Shown: piece after piece, positions 47,001 to 56,481 of the stretch
Layout: the number at the start of each line of letters is the position of its first letter
Position numbering within the stretch: the stretch's first letter is position 1
Assembly: GCF_007860075.1 (NCBI RefSeq)
Contig: NZ_SJPP01000002.1
Coordinates: forward strand, 682,001-746,000
DNA length: 64,000 nt
Direction of reading: 5' to 3'
DNA from: Symmachiella macrocystis
GTDB lineage: Bacteria > Planctomycetota > Planctomycetia > Planctomycetales > Planctomycetaceae
Program-made: the position numbers and the translations under genes
The notes under the pieces: model-generated
The model's input: only the letters and a program-made list of their open reading frames with translations
Database searches by the model: none
Told to the model about the DNA's origin: nothing

Positions 47001-47204
47001 TTGCGCGTCGAGAAACAGTTGTGCGAACAACAACGTGATGAACTAGAAAAATCGACCAGTCAGGTCAAAGAGGAATTCTCGCGTCTAGAGAGCGAACGGC
47101 AACAGCTGACCGAAGCGCGAACTCAATTAACGGCCGACAGTTCAGCACTGAGTACCCGCACCAATAAATTAAAAGCGGCGTTGGCAGAGTGGTTTGACGA
47201 GTAG
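44085..47204 (+). CDS. FHA-FHA-Ser/Thr protein kinase with long coiled coil
   Basis: The frame starts at ATG 44085; a GTG at 44166 is an alternative. The domain order is FHA-like domain 1 (about 60-120, GIIGRSPNCDVRLKDSQVSF), FHA-like domain 2 (about 185-265, RISRVHCSLMLTPSGLWVID) and an acidic linker. A kinase follows (about 380-650; LGYGSMGNVFLAFDE, VHRDIKPSN with the catalytic Asp, LFDFGLAHLD and VGTVQYMSPEQ). A Gln/Glu-rich coiled coil fills about 660-1035 (REQQEQDLAAFQKSRAELSA). It is 1039 residues long. FHA domains bind phospho-Thr, so it may act on itself or partners. No membrane helix is seen. Partners are unknown. Confidence 0.9.
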   Translation: MHDWCQKNLVRGIAFPTTSSPRSESSVVNETLTRVFQQDVGADAPVRIAVSRPDAVESEPHVLLNPYGIIGRSPNCDVRLKDSQVSFRHAYLQMIGGRLFCADLGSRSGTSWGDVPQRAGWLSADEDVSIGPYQVRLLENPVVDGGDRIAIPPDFDPLAIYEGELGEMPDVHLEFLNAADDVDLPLRRMLTFAGSARGCKLRFEGDRISRVHCSLMLTPSGLWVIDLLGKGGTKVNGSLIRSDRLNDGDLLKLGQFQMRVHYEGAGEKPFSGTVLPPETSVETSSSTDEELPKTPREAETIPHPSLELSTSQDELANPCGRLVDELVVNRLMTREEIDVVLAEFEGRIPSFDELSDRLVELQTISQWQADQLATENHGPMILENRYQLIERLGYGSMGNVFLAFDEALQSKVAIKIPHHSLLKNERLFKRFRRETLISANLVHAHIVRALNIGRGNQFVVLELVDGDDLRDLMDRQGPPDTMMAVDFLIQVAEAVGHAQSEGVVHRDIKPSNILISREGTAKLFDFGLAHLDDEARKKGVAGHDADLIPTRMGFAVGTVQYMSPEQARESDDVDVRSDIYSLGCTFFEMLTGSPPFEGENQHQILKQHAQTPFPPIEGLDPELAKILEQMLAKDVEQRIQNPQQLIAALRNWQNAALAEDDAETSAAETAEEARLAEHEERLLHFQQEREEWQLAIDAQRQDVERQRDEWRAEADREKEELHLRQTAFEQSQAELNEREQAWASKTTELEQRLEQTAGVEEQLQSQRKTLSSERAKLEEELESLKGTQEELRQSTAELEAAREANEERQGLLDFQQAELTERREAFEQSINDHDLATQEMARDRDGLQQTQQELAQQQQNLQEAENTLRKQHGELEQLKNQLESQREQQEQDLAAFQKSRAELSAKLATLAAGQNELQQADVNLAAQSAELAAASAQLETERTVLAEERAELDTRRTTFEAEMTALQANAEQLRVEKQLCEQQRDELEKSTSQVKEEFSRLESERQQLTEARTQLTADSSALSTRTNKLKAALAEWFDE

Positions 47205-47278
47205 CCTGCTTGCGATGTCGTTTTCCGAGCGCAACGATTTCCCAGGTGCCTGTTGCCAACACACGTCATTGCCTCAGA

Positions 47279-47893
47279 TTAATGTTCGGAAGCCCCTAGA
47301 GATGCCGTTCTCATGACGTTCGCGAGACGCACCGGGTGAGGGACATCTTTGATGGTGAACAAGCTCTCGTGTTGCAGTTCCACGGTCAGCCCGTCGTGAT
47401 TTCCCATCGACTCCAATTCACCGCGCAATGGAGCCAAGTCGGCTTGCTCGGGGACTGCCAGTTCGAAGATCATCATCACCGGCCCACCCACAGCTTCACG
47501 CGTGGCAAACAGGTCGGCGATTTCAATACTTTCAGCGGCAAGTCGTGAGGTCACCTGACGAATCAAACCCGGCGTGTCATCGCCGTGGACAGTCAGGAAA
47601 AACCGCTCGCTCGGCGGGGGCGGACGCAAATCCAAATCGTCGCCAGGGTTGGGCAGTCGCACTGTGACTGCAGCTTCGAAGGGGCGGGCAACTCCACTGA
47701 TGTGATCGATGATCACCTGCGATTCAAAATGTTCCGGGAAGTCGGCAACGAGCACCATGGACAATACGCCATGCATCGAGGTCTGACTCGCCTCCTGCAT
47801 GTCGCCGCCAAGTTCGTGAATGGCTCCGGTAATCGCCGGGAGCACGCCGATGCGTTTGTTCGCCACGATCGATAGCAGGTACCGCCTTGTCAT
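47279..47893 (-). CDS. ACT-domain regulator (GcvR-like)
   Basis: The start ATG at 47893 sits 9 bp after AGGAG, a better spacing than the in-frame ATG at 47899. The 204-residue protein has two ACT domains: TRRYLLSIVANKRIGVLPAI (about 1-80) and RFFLTVHGDDTPGLIRQVTS (about 95-180). This matches GcvR-type repressors that sense amino acids, such as the glycine cleavage system control protein, or formyltetrahydrofolate deformylase N-terminal regions. No gcv genes adjoin it. The ligand is not known. Confidence 0.8.
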   Translation of the reverse strand: MTRRYLLSIVANKRIGVLPAITGAIHELGGDMQEASQTSMHGVLSMVLVADFPEHFESQVIIDHISGVARPFEAAVTVRLPNPGDDLDLRPPPPSERFFLTVHGDDTPGLIRQVTSRLAAESIEIADLFATREAVGGPVMMIFELAVPEQADLAPLRGELESMGNHDGLTVELQHESLFTIKDVPHPVRLANVMRTASLGASEH

Positions 47894-48349
47894 CACCATT
47901 GTCTCCTAATCCATTGCGGAATACCGAAAGTCCGTTGATTTCGGCAAGCGCCATCTGAGTCCTCCGCAGCTTCGAATCAAAGCGAACTCAAATCCTCGAA
48001 AACCATGTGGATTTGGATTGCGGTCGGGTTATCAGAAGTGGCGACAGTGTTAGGCAACGAGGAGTGATGACCCCCGGATGGAAAACCATGGGCCGCTTTG
48101 CTGCTGGGACGCAGCATTGATGAGAAAGACTGTTTGGCCCGCAGTCAGACGGTTGTAAATCATCCCCGTTTCATGTAGATCCGCATTGTACCCGATTGGC
48201 GGAAGAATTCCCAACCGGTAGGGCCAGGGAAACTTAGCGGTTGGGACTAGAACCGAGCCAGAACGGACCAGAGACAGCATGTTCCGTAGTCAGCGAGTGC
48301 ATCTCCACAAGAAACATCCCATTAAGTGCTTCTCTGGAATGGGTTGCGT
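47894..48349. other. 456 bp without a supported gene
   Basis: A 76-codon minus frame at 48050-48280 is possible but has no convincing start signal or similarity. No repeats or terminators stand out. Confidence 0.4.
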
Positions 48350-50005
48350 CTAACGGACCGGGTTGTAGGTGAGTGGGGATTGTGGTGTGGCCAAGGAGTT
48401 AGGAACCGAATTGGACGACGGATTCGAATGTGGATTGTTGTTGCGAATCGGAGACACTCTGTAATTCGTGACATTGGGCGATGGGATCGGTGCCGTCCGA
48501 TCACTGACGGGGTTCGGTGAGCGAATCAATCCGGTGTGAGCGTTTGCCGGAGGTGTTTGAACCGAAGGTGTGGTGGGCGGCAGTTGACCGGGAGGATCGC
48601 GGTGGAATTGCATGGAATTGGGGGCCTTAGCCGAGACTTGCTGGATGTTTTGCGAGGGCTCGACGCGCGACGTGGGAAACATTCCCCCCAGGCCAATGGC
48701 ACCACCAACGGCTAGCGCAGTGCGGCTGGCAGCTTGGTTTGACGGCCGGGCCTGAAAACTATCGACCTGTATGGCAATCTGTGGGGTCGCTCGGCCGGGA
48801 TTTTGGATGGGAGGAGCTGAGACCAGATGCTGACGCTGCTGCGGTTGTGGATCAGCTGAGTAGCCAGCCTGCGTGATCTGAGGAGCGGGGCGAGTATGCT
48901 GTTCCGTCGCAGCCGATTGGACAGGGGGAGCCGTGTATTGTCCAGGGACGTTGTCAGCGAGATATTCGTGTGGCGGAGGGGCTTGGAGCGGTTGCTTGGC
49001 GGGCACGTCAGCCAGGGTTAGCCGTTGCGGGGTTGACGATTGTGGCTGGGGGCGGTTCATGCTTGCAGGTTCGATTGGCGACGCGGTGTCAAACGTTAGG
49101 TGCTGTGATGTTTCTGAAGAGGCGACTGACGGTGCAGCGCGTGACGATTGCTGTGGGAATCCGCGACTATTCGAGACTCGACTTGTGGGAAATGCTGAGG
49201 AGTTTGCGGCAGGCTGTGGCGGGTTGTCGTTCGTCGCGAGAGCAGGGGAGGAAGTCGCTGTAGCCTGCGCTATTTGGCCGGCTGGGGATTTGTCTTGCCA
49301 ATGTGGAAACAGCCGGTCCAATTCCGCACGGGCTTCGGCTTCGCCGCCAACGCTGGCAAATTTTTGATAGGCCATTTCAAAATCGCCGCGATAACCGTTT
49401 AGCAACGCGAGATTGCGAATGGCGATTCGGCTGTCCGGGTGATAGGCGAGGGCGTTGTTCAAAGCCCGTTCGCTTTGGGGAAAGTCGCCCCGCAACAAGT
49501 AGGAGTATCCCAGATCACTAAAAACGATGCTGATCTCTTGGCGATTGTCGGGCGACATATAATTCAGTGCCGACTCGTAATGCCGTTCCGCTTCGGCATA
49601 GTGCTGCATTTTGTCAGCCACGACGCCCAAGCGGTGATGGGCATGCGCGTGGGTTGGATGTTTGCGCAACACGTTTTGATAGAACCGCCGTGCGGATTCC
49701 AGTTCACCCGCGTCTTCCGCTCGGCGTCCAAGTAGGTAGTCGTTTTGGGACGCCTCGTTGCGTTGGCTGTGTTCAAATTCCCGCCCGTCGAGCGGTTGGT
49801 TCCGATCTCCGATTCTATTATCGGCGGCAAAGTCTTCGTTTTGTGACTCTTCAACGGGGGGAGGGCTTGCTTCGGATTGGACTTCGTCGCTGGGACCTTG
49901 CGCTGCAGCGCGATCAAATTGCAGGTTGCCCCAAGGTGTGCAGCCACTAGAAATGACGAGCGAGATGGAAAGGCTGGCTACAAGGCAAGAAAACCGATTG
50001 CGCAT
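48350..50005 (-). CDS. TPR lipoprotein with Pro/Gln-rich C-terminal region
   Basis: A lipoprotein signal (SLSISLVISSGCTPW) starts this 551-residue protein, and ATG 50005 has AGGA about 10 bp upstream. Four TPR-like units occupy about residues 80-210 (NVLRKHPTHAHAHHRLGVVA, SEERHYESALNYMS-like repeats, GDFPQSERALNNALAYHPDS). The remaining 330 residues are low-complexity, rich in Pro, Gln, Ser and Asn. It likely assembles or anchors envelope complexes, but no partner is known. It is a stand-alone gene. Confidence 0.82.
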   Translation of the reverse strand: MRNRFSCLVASLSISLVISSGCTPWGNLQFDRAAAQGPSDEVQSEASPPPVEESQNEDFAADNRIGDRNQPLDGREFEHSQRNEASQNDYLLGRRAEDAGELESARRFYQNVLRKHPTHAHAHHRLGVVADKMQHYAEAERHYESALNYMSPDNRQEISIVFSDLGYSYLLRGDFPQSERALNNALAYHPDSRIAIRNLALLNGYRGDFEMAYQKFASVGGEAEARAELDRLFPHWQDKSPAGQIAQATATSSPALATNDNPPQPAANSSAFPTSRVSNSRGFPQQSSRAAPSVASSETSQHLTFDTASPIEPASMNRPQPQSSTPQRLTLADVPAKQPLQAPPPHEYLADNVPGQYTAPPVQSAATEQHTRPAPQITQAGYSADPQPQQRQHLVSAPPIQNPGRATPQIAIQVDSFQARPSNQAASRTALAVGGAIGLGGMFPTSRVEPSQNIQQVSAKAPNSMQFHRDPPGQLPPTTPSVQTPPANAHTGLIRSPNPVSDRTAPIPSPNVTNYRVSPIRNNNPHSNPSSNSVPNSLATPQSPLTYNPVR

Positions 50006-50485
50006 GGATCAAAATTCCTGCAAATATCGACGATGTGTGTGGAATGAATGGGGGCCGTCGCGGAATGAGTGACGGCACATTAGCTCGAAATGTACGTATC
50101 GATTTCACCGACTCGCAGCTGTAATCAACAGGAACGGTTCACAGGCCGATAGCGCGGTTGGACCACGGGACGGACCGAGGAAGTTCCTTGATTCAGGGCG
50201 GCTGGGATCGTGCTTTTGGGGGAAATGTTGAGAGACAGGGGCGGGACTATAGAGAGATTTTTTTGATCTGTCGAGACGAACCGGCGACAGGTTGGAGGCG
50301 AGAGACTGATTTTTTCCAGGAAGTCATTTTGGGATGTGCGAGACGTATTCGCCTACCGGGGAATACGCAAAAATGCCGCCGCAAAAACAAAATTTTGCGG
50401 CGGCATCTCAAATACTTTAACGACATTCAGCAAAAAAGAATGCCCGTTATGCGTGGTCAGTCGCATCGAAATGCAACGGAAGTTG
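50006..50485. other. intergenic region with cyclophilin terminator
   Basis: The main feature is the hairpin at 50373-50406. Otherwise no gene is seen over 480 bp. Confidence 0.5.
50369..50406 (-). terminator. Rho-independent terminator of the cyclophilin gene
   Basis: A 14-bp perfect stem (ATGCCGCCGCAAAA / TTTTGCGGCGGCAT) with a 6-base loop occupies 50373-50406. On the minus strand it is followed by TTTTT (50369-50373). It sits about 80 bp past the stop of the cyclophilin gene. Confidence 0.85.
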
Positions 50486-51580
50486 CTATTTATTGGTTTT
50501 GGGTTTGTAGGGGTGTTCGCGTTTCCGCAGGACTTTGGCGGACTTGATCTTGTCCCCTTGTTCCATGCCGGCATTCACATCGATGCCTTCGATGATGCGG
50601 CCGAAGACGGTGTGCTTTCCATTGAGATGGGCGGTTGGCAAGTGGGTGAGGAAGAACTGCGAGCCGCCGGTATTGCGTCCGGCGTGCGCCATGCTCAAGC
50701 TGCCTTGGAAATGCTGACGGGCTTCGGGAACGTAGCACTCGCAGTCGATCGTGTAACCGGGACCGCCTTGTCCGTCATTGCCGGGATTCTCATCCAAGGT
50801 ATTGGGGTCGCCGCCTTGGGTCATGAAATTTGGAATAATACGGTGGAAGGCGATTCCGTCGTAATACCCTTTTTGGACCAAGTCGATGAAGTTGGCGACG
50901 GCGTTGGGAGCTTCGTTTTCGAATAACTCGATGACGATGCGGCCTTTGTCGGTGACGAATTCAACGCGGGGCAGGTCATCGGCTTTTTTCTCAGCGGCGC
51001 GAATTTTTTGTTCGGCCTCCCACAGTTCCTGGTACTCATCGCACTCCGCTAGATATCGTCCGCCCAGGTCACGGATGAGTTGATTCTCTTCCTGAGCTTT
51101 GGTCAGCAATTCTTTGGCGCGCTTGTAGTTGTTGATCGCGAAGTGTGAAACACCACCGATATTGAGGATCAGCGCATCGGACTTGTCGGCTTTCAGAGCC
51201 GCATCGGCGACGTCAGCCGCTTGTTGATAATGGTTCGTCTGGAAGTACTCGATCAACAATAAGTTCACCGCCTCCTCGTTACCGGGATCTTTTTTGAGCA
51301 CTTCCGGCGCTAGGGCAACAAGCTTTTCGGAAAGGGCTCGGTCTTCTTCGCCCAGTTTTTCATATTCCTGCTTAATCTCTTCTTTTCTCGCTAGGTCCGC
51401 CTTTTGGAATTCTTTGATCAAGACTTGCGAGCGGGCCACGATGTCTTTTTTGCGTTTCGTGAGTTTATCCCACGATTTTAGATCGACAGCTTGATCCTCT
51501 TGGGCAAAGACAGGCGACTGAGTAGCCATAAACGTGATTGCCAACAGGGCGAAGAGGTAACGATAGGGGCGGGATTTCAT
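50486..51580 (-). CDS. periplasmic cyclophilin-type peptidyl-prolyl isomerase with helical N-domain
   Basis: The start ATG at 51580 follows GGAG by about 7 bp and gives MKSRPYRYLFALLAITFMAT, a signal peptide. A charged helical or TPR-like region (about 30-190, AEQKIRAAEKKADDLPRVEF) leads to a cyclophilin domain (about 190-350). That domain has catalytic Arg in FHRIIPNFMTQGGD, Phe in GSQFFLTHLPTAHLNGKH and the closing HTVFGRIIEGID. The active-site residues are all present. It would speed proline isomerisation outside the cytoplasm. It is separated by about 170 bp from the LptF/G gene upstream. Confidence 0.92.
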   Translation of the reverse strand: MKSRPYRYLFALLAITFMATQSPVFAQEDQAVDLKSWDKLTKRKKDIVARSQVLIKEFQKADLARKEEIKQEYEKLGEEDRALSEKLVALAPEVLKKDPGNEEAVNLLLIEYFQTNHYQQAADVADAALKADKSDALILNIGGVSHFAINNYKRAKELLTKAQEENQLIRDLGGRYLAECDEYQELWEAEQKIRAAEKKADDLPRVEFVTDKGRIVIELFENEAPNAVANFIDLVQKGYYDGIAFHRIIPNFMTQGGDPNTLDENPGNDGQGGPGYTIDCECYVPEARQHFQGSLSMAHAGRNTGGSQFFLTHLPTAHLNGKHTVFGRIIEGIDVNAGMEQGDKIKSAKVLRKREHPYKPKTNK

Positions 51581-51753
51581 GGGGGGCTCCGATGGATCTA
51601 AATGGCGAATACGGCGAACGCATTCGGGGAATGTCGACCAACATTCTAAGGCCGCTGCCACGATTAGGGAAGCGACTGCACACCGCGTGTTGGGATGTAT
51701 GCCGACGTTTCAGGCCCCCACGAAGCGGGGCAAACGGGGCAAAATCAGCGGAT

Positions 51754-52932
51754 TTAGTGCTGCAGCACCTTTCGGAGCATGAAGATGCCGGCGACAAATA
51801 GGCCGGCGTTACCCGCCCACATGCCCCACAACGGATTGACAGTGCCGGTTTTGGAAAGATTGATCATCAGCATCACGACCGGGTAATAGAAGAGCAGCAC
51901 CGGCATGAAACAGACAAAAAAGTTCGTCAAGAACTGGCTGCGGCCGTGATAGATGGAAAATGAACTTCCCAGCAACACGAAGAAAAAGCAACTGGCCGCC
52001 AAGGCGTAGCGGGAGTGGATTTCGGTGCGTAGTTTTCCAGCGCGGCGTTGGGCATAGACGTTTTCCCATTGGCCGGGGACAAAGGGCTGTACATCCAGAG
52101 CTTCAAAATTTCCATGCGTGAGTGAGAACGCAGTTTGAATGATCCGGCGGTGTTCCTCCGCATCTCGTTTGGTCGTGGTGATATCAATTTCGTCATAGAT
52201 CCGCGAGATGGAGATGTCACGGGGGTGCATTTCGGAGATGTCGCGGGGCAGCGGAAAGGATTTATCTTCCTGGACAAACCGGACTCCGGCATTACCGGGC
52301 GTATTGACGGTTCCATTCCACAGCCGCAGGCGAATCTCATTTTTTTCCGTATCAAAACCCAACTTGGCAGATTCAGCTTCAATATGGATTGCTTCTCCCG
52401 AGCCACGCTTGAAGTGAATTCGTGGTCCGACGAGAGTCCGACCGTCGACATCCAACACGTTGATGGCGATGCCCATTTTGTCTTCGACAAATTTGTGTTT
52501 TGCGCGGAGGATGTCGAGGAAGATGTCTTCCATCCCGGTGGCGACAATTTGCTTGGTGCGGCCTTTGGCCCAGGGAATGAACTGATCCGTGAGAATGAAC
52601 GTTCCCAGACTGAGGGCGAGGCCGATGATGATTGACGGCATGATAATCGACATCACGTTGATGCCGGCTGCCTTGATGGCGGTGATTTCTTGGTCCCCCG
52701 ACATGCGGCCGTAAACCACGGTGACTGTCAGCAACAATGTTGCTGGAATGGTAAACGGCATCAGACTGGGAACAATGTAGGGCAGGATCTGCAGAATCAA
52801 TTTTGGCCCCAGCCCATTGCGCGTGGCTTCGCCGATCACGCCGACGAAAGTCAACATGAGCGTCAAACCAGTTAGAGCGATCGCGAAAACTCGCAACAAC
52901 TCAAACAGCACATAACGTTGTAACAAACGCAT
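51754..52932 (-). CDS. LptF/LptG-family permease (YjgP/YjgQ)
   Basis: The start ATG at 52932 gives MRLLQRYVLFELLRVFAIAL; upstream frame to 53034 is not conserved in character. Three N-terminal helices (FAIALTGLTLMLTFVGVIGE, QILPYIVPSLMPFTIPATLL and IIMPSIIIGLALSLGTFIL), a central beta-jellyroll (about 150-290), and three C-terminal helices fit the LptF/G type. GRMSGDQEITAIKAAGINVM is the family signature. It extracts lipopolysaccharide in Gram-negative cells. Only one permease is present here; LptF and LptG cannot be distinguished. Confidence 0.92.
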   Translation of the reverse strand: MRLLQRYVLFELLRVFAIALTGLTLMLTFVGVIGEATRNGLGPKLILQILPYIVPSLMPFTIPATLLLTVTVVYGRMSGDQEITAIKAAGINVMSIIMPSIIIGLALSLGTFILTDQFIPWAKGRTKQIVATGMEDIFLDILRAKHKFVEDKMGIAINVLDVDGRTLVGPRIHFKRGSGEAIHIEAESAKLGFDTEKNEIRLRLWNGTVNTPGNAGVRFVQEDKSFPLPRDISEMHPRDISISRIYDEIDITTTKRDAEEHRRIIQTAFSLTHGNFEALDVQPFVPGQWENVYAQRRAGKLRTEIHSRYALAASCFFFVLLGSSFSIYHGRSQFLTNFFVCFMPVLLFYYPVVMLMINLSKTGTVNPLWGMWAGNAGLFVAGIFMLRKVLQH

Positions 52933-53206
52933 AGTAAATGGGGGGCCGAATCCTGCTTTTGAGATAGCCCGGTGGGACCGGTAGCTGAACAGTGCTGGAG
53001 GTATCGGAGAAAGCCTGAAAAACGTCAAGGCCAATTAAAAAAGGAAGTGGGAATCACCGCGACAATTCCGGGCCTCCTCATTGAGTCGGGGAGTCGGTTT
53101 GGGGCATAATAGAATCCCGCACGCGCGTGGGATGGAATTGAGTTCCTAAAACCGCGCACGAGGCCGACATTAAGAATCCCCGAATTCAACGACTTGGAAT
53201 GCCAAC

Positions 53207-54781
53207 ATGATTTTGCGATTGTTTGCCGTCACTGTAATGTGCGTTGCCGCACTCGATACAGCCACGTTTGCCGCGGACCCGAAACTGGGCGAGCCGATGG
53301 GGCCTGTGGATCTACTGACCCACGATGGCCGAAAAATGACGATGCGCAACTACGACGAACGGCCGGCGACGGCAGTGTTGTTTTTGTCGCCGCGGTGCCC
53401 CGTGACGGAAAAAGCGATCAACGAAATTGCAGCGCTGCACCAAGAATACCGCCGCAAGAACGTGCTGTTTGTGGGTATTGTCCCCGATCCGGAAGTGACG
53501 AACGCCGAATTGGCAGATTTCATCCAAAAGCGGGGAGTAATTTTTCCGCTGTATCGCGATCCGCAAGGAAAGATCGTGAAACAATTCGGAGCCAGCGTGA
53601 CTCCAGAGGTGTTTATGTTGGATGGAGAGTCGAAGCTGATTTATCACGGCGGATTGGCCGATGCTGCCGGACACGACGCGCTGGAGAGTAGAATTCGCGA
53701 CGTGTTGGCGAAAAAGGAGATCACACCCAAATCGGACAAGGCGTTAGGCTCTGCGATTGGTGCGAAATTGTCGCCGATTAAACGCGACAATCCGTACGGG
53801 CAATTGTCGTTCTCGTCTGAATTGGTGTTTGAGAAGATTCCACAAGCGGCGGTGCACCATTGTTCGGTGATTGAACAGGCGCCCAATGGGGATTTGTTGT
53901 GCGTCTGGTACGGCGGCAATTATGAATCCGGGGACGACCAAATGATTTTTCTAGCCCGCCGCAAAAAAGGTTCGCGGACTTGGAGCGAGCCGGAAGTGTT
54001 GATCGAAGATGCACTGCTGCCGCCGGGCAACGCGATTATTTTTGTCGATGGTCGCAAACGGCTGCAAATGGTCTGGTGCCGAATGGAACCGACGCGTCCG
54101 ATTCGACGTGGTGGGGGGTGGGATCGCTGCCGGTTGATGCTCCGCACTTCCGAAGATAGTGGGCGAACCTGGTCCAAGGATCGCGAGATGTTTGACGAAG
54201 ATCTGTGGGCCGTGCCCCGCAATCGTCCACTGACGCTGCGGGACGGCACGATTGTTTTGCCGGTGGAGGCGGTTGTGGATGGACGGGACGGATCGACATT
54301 TTTGATCAGCCGCGACGACGGGGATTCGTGGAAAATTGGCGGATTCACCACTGGCGGAAGCCAACCGGCGTTGGCGGAGCGCGAAGATGGTTCGCTGGTG
54401 GCATTGATGCGCAAGTACCCGCAAATCACGGAAATTATCTCGCAGGACCAAGGAGAGACCTGGAGCGAGGCAAAGCCAACCACGCTGAACAATCCCGATT
54501 CGGGAATCTCAATGATTCCCATGGCCAACGGGCATTGGGTGATTGTGTACAACGACTCGAAAAACAGCCGGACCCCACTGAGCATCGCCCGTTCGACCGA
54601 CGAAGGGCGGACCTGGGAAGCGCCGCTGAAATTGGAGGCGAACCCGGGTGAGTATTCCTATCCGTCGCTGTTGCAAACAGCCGATGGGAAGATTCATGTG
54701 ACGTATACTTTTCGGCGATATGGTATCAAGCATGTCGAGCTGAATGAGGATTGGTTGGTGCACATGGAACGTCCGAACTGA
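53207..54781 (+). CDS. redoxin-sialidase fusion protein
   Basis: The 524 residues begin with a signal peptide (MILRLFAVTVMCVAALDTAT). A redoxin domain (about 30-180) has ATAVLFLSPRCPVTEKAINE with a single Cys64, then GASVTPEVFMLDGESKLIYH. The second part (about 200-524) is a six-bladed sialidase-like propeller, with four Asp-box motifs: TSEDSGRTW, SRDDGDSW, SQDQGETW and STDEGRTW. Sialidase Arg/Glu/Tyr catalytic residues cannot be assigned with confidence. Planctomycetes have many BNR/sialidase-type proteins, but the redoxin join is unusual. Substrate unknown. Confidence 0.85.
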   Translation: MILRLFAVTVMCVAALDTATFAADPKLGEPMGPVDLLTHDGRKMTMRNYDERPATAVLFLSPRCPVTEKAINEIAALHQEYRRKNVLFVGIVPDPEVTNAELADFIQKRGVIFPLYRDPQGKIVKQFGASVTPEVFMLDGESKLIYHGGLADAAGHDALESRIRDVLAKKEITPKSDKALGSAIGAKLSPIKRDNPYGQLSFSSELVFEKIPQAAVHHCSVIEQAPNGDLLCVWYGGNYESGDDQMIFLARRKKGSRTWSEPEVLIEDALLPPGNAIIFVDGRKRLQMVWCRMEPTRPIRRGGGWDRCRLMLRTSEDSGRTWSKDREMFDEDLWAVPRNRPLTLRDGTIVLPVEAVVDGRDGSTFLISRDDGDSWKIGGFTTGGSQPALAEREDGSLVALMRKYPQITEIISQDQGETWSEAKPTTLNNPDSGISMIPMANGHWVIVYNDSKNSRTPLSIARSTDEGRTWEAPLKLEANPGEYSYPSLLQTADGKIHVTYTFRRYGIKHVELNEDWLVHMERPN

Positions 54782-54844
54782 GCAAGCTTCCGCTCGGTGG
54801 GCTTAGGCCACTCCTGTTAGTCGCTGCGTTTGCCGAGAGCGGGT

Positions 54845-54874
54845 CCCGGGAGGGCGAAGCTCCCGATTAGCGGC
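54845..54874 (+). repeat. dispersed palindromic repeat, copy C
   Basis: CCCGGGAGGGCGAAGCTCCC followed by GATTAGCGGC. The core matches copies A and B, with GAAGCTCCCG in place of GAGGCTCCTG. It lies just upstream of the MmgE/PrpD gene. Confidence 0.55.
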
Positions 54875-54907
54875 TGGAGAGTTTGGGATAGATTTCAGTA
54901 GGAAAAC

Positions 54908-56338
54908 ATGAGCGACAAAATTCAGGTGACGGAACAGGTTCCCGACCAGTTGCTGGTTGAGATTGCGGAATACGCGGCGGATGCATCGATTGAAAGTGAG
55001 CTGGCCTATGACACCGCGCGGTGGTGTTTGATGGACAGCTTGGGGTGCGGGCTGTTGGCGTTGAATTATCCGGCGTGCGAGAAGATGCTGGGGCCGGTTG
55101 TGCCGGGAGCGGAGATGGCCGGTGGGGCGCGGGTCTTGGGGACGGCCTATGAATTGGATCCGGTGGCGGCGGCGTTTAATAACGGGTGTTTGATTCGCTG
55201 GTTGGATTTTAATGACACGTGGCTGGCGGCGGAGTGGGGGCATCCTTCAGACAATTTGGGGGCGATCTTGGCCTGCGCGGATTATTTGAATCGTGCGGGG
55301 AAGCAAAAGTTGACGGTACGCGACATCTTGACGGCGATGATCAAGGCGCATGAGATTCAAGGAGTGCTGGCGCTGACGAACTCGTTCAACCGTGTGGGAT
55401 TGGATCACGTTCTATTGGTCCGCGTCGCCAGTACGGCTGTTGCGGCGAAGATGTTGGGGGCAACCAAACAACAAATCATCAATGCCGTGTCGCACGCCTG
55501 GATCGATGGAGGAGCATTGCGGACGTATCGGCATGCCCCGAATACTGGTTCGCGCAAAAGTTGGGCCGCCGGCGATGCGACCAGTCGGGCGGTGCGGTTG
55601 GCATTGATTTCCCTAACCGGTGAAATGGGGTATGCCACGGCGCTCTCGGCCCCGACATGGGGGTTTCAAGATGTGTTGTTCAAGGGCGCACAGATTGAAC
55701 TTTCGCAGCCGTTGGGAAGTTACGTAATGGAGAACGTGTTGTTCAAAATCTCATTTCCAGCGGAGTTTCACGCGCAGACGGCGGTTGAAGCGGCGGTCAC
55801 ATTGTATCCGCAGGTCAAAGATCGTTTGGATGAGATTGAGCGGATCCGCATCGAGACGCACGAATCGGCGGTGCGGATTATCGATAAGACCGGCCCGCTG
55901 AATAATCCGGCGGATCGCGACCACTGTTTGCAATACATGACAGCGGTACCGTTGATTCGCGGAACGTTGACGGCCGACGATTATGAAGACACGGCCGCAG
56001 TCGATCCACGGATTGATCAGTTGCGGGAGCGGATGGAAGTCGTCGAGGTCCCGGCGTATTCGCACGATTATCTCGATTCCCAGAAACGGTCGATCGCCAA
56101 TGCGGTACAGGTGTTTTTCACCGATGGTACGTCGACTGAGCGTGTGGAAGTTGAGTACCCCATCGGGCATCGCCGACGTCGTGATGAAGGGATGCCGCTA
56201 TTGGAGCAAAAGTTCCAAGATAACATGGCGACACAATTCGACAGCACACGCTGCGCATCAGTGCTGGCGGCGTTTGCCGAGCCGTCGAAGTTGGATGCCT
56301 TGCCGGCGGATCAATTCATGGAATTGTTTGTGGTCTGA
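54908..56338 (+). CDS. MmgE/PrpD family protein
   Basis: This 476-residue cytoplasmic protein matches the MmgE/PrpD fold (2-methylcitrate dehydratase and relatives): [60 protein letters not shown] and [19 protein letters not shown]. The catalytic-loop [16 protein letters not shown] is present. PrpD dehydrates 2-methylcitrate in propionate breakdown, but no prpBC genes are near. It could act on a related tricarboxylate. The gene has no signal peptide. Confidence 0.92.
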   Translation: MSDKIQVTEQVPDQLLVEIAEYAADASIESELAYDTARWCLMDSLGCGLLALNYPACEKMLGPVVPGAEMAGGARVLGTAYELDPVAAAFNNGCLIRWLDFNDTWLAAEWGHPSDNLGAILACADYLNRAGKQKLTVRDILTAMIKAHEIQGVLALTNSFNRVGLDHVLLVRVASTAVAAKMLGATKQQIINAVSHAWIDGGALRTYRHAPNTGSRKSWAAGDATSRAVRLALISLTGEMGYATALSAPTWGFQDVLFKGAQIELSQPLGSYVMENVLFKISFPAEFHAQTAVEAAVTLYPQVKDRLDEIERIRIETHESAVRIIDKTGPLNNPADRDHCLQYMTAVPLIRGTLTADDYEDTAAVDPRIDQLRERMEVVEVPAYSHDYLDSQKRSIANAVQVFFTDGTSTERVEVEYPIGHRRRRDEGMPLLEQKFQDNMATQFDSTRCASVLAAFAEPSKLDALPADQFMELFVV

Positions 56339-56481
56339 ACAAGAACGCGGATTTCATAAGAACGCTCTTTTCCCCTGCGGAGAATTCGCGTAGACTCCCG
56401 CCCCTCTCACATCCCCCAAAGTCAACACGTCTCTCAAAGTGAGCTCAGGCTGCGCGTAGTCTGACTCGGAGGTCAAGTAAC

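Noticed and set aside
48050-48280. 76-codon minus frame in the intergenic region before the TPR gene
   Set aside because: No convincing start signal, no similarity; kept out for lack of support.
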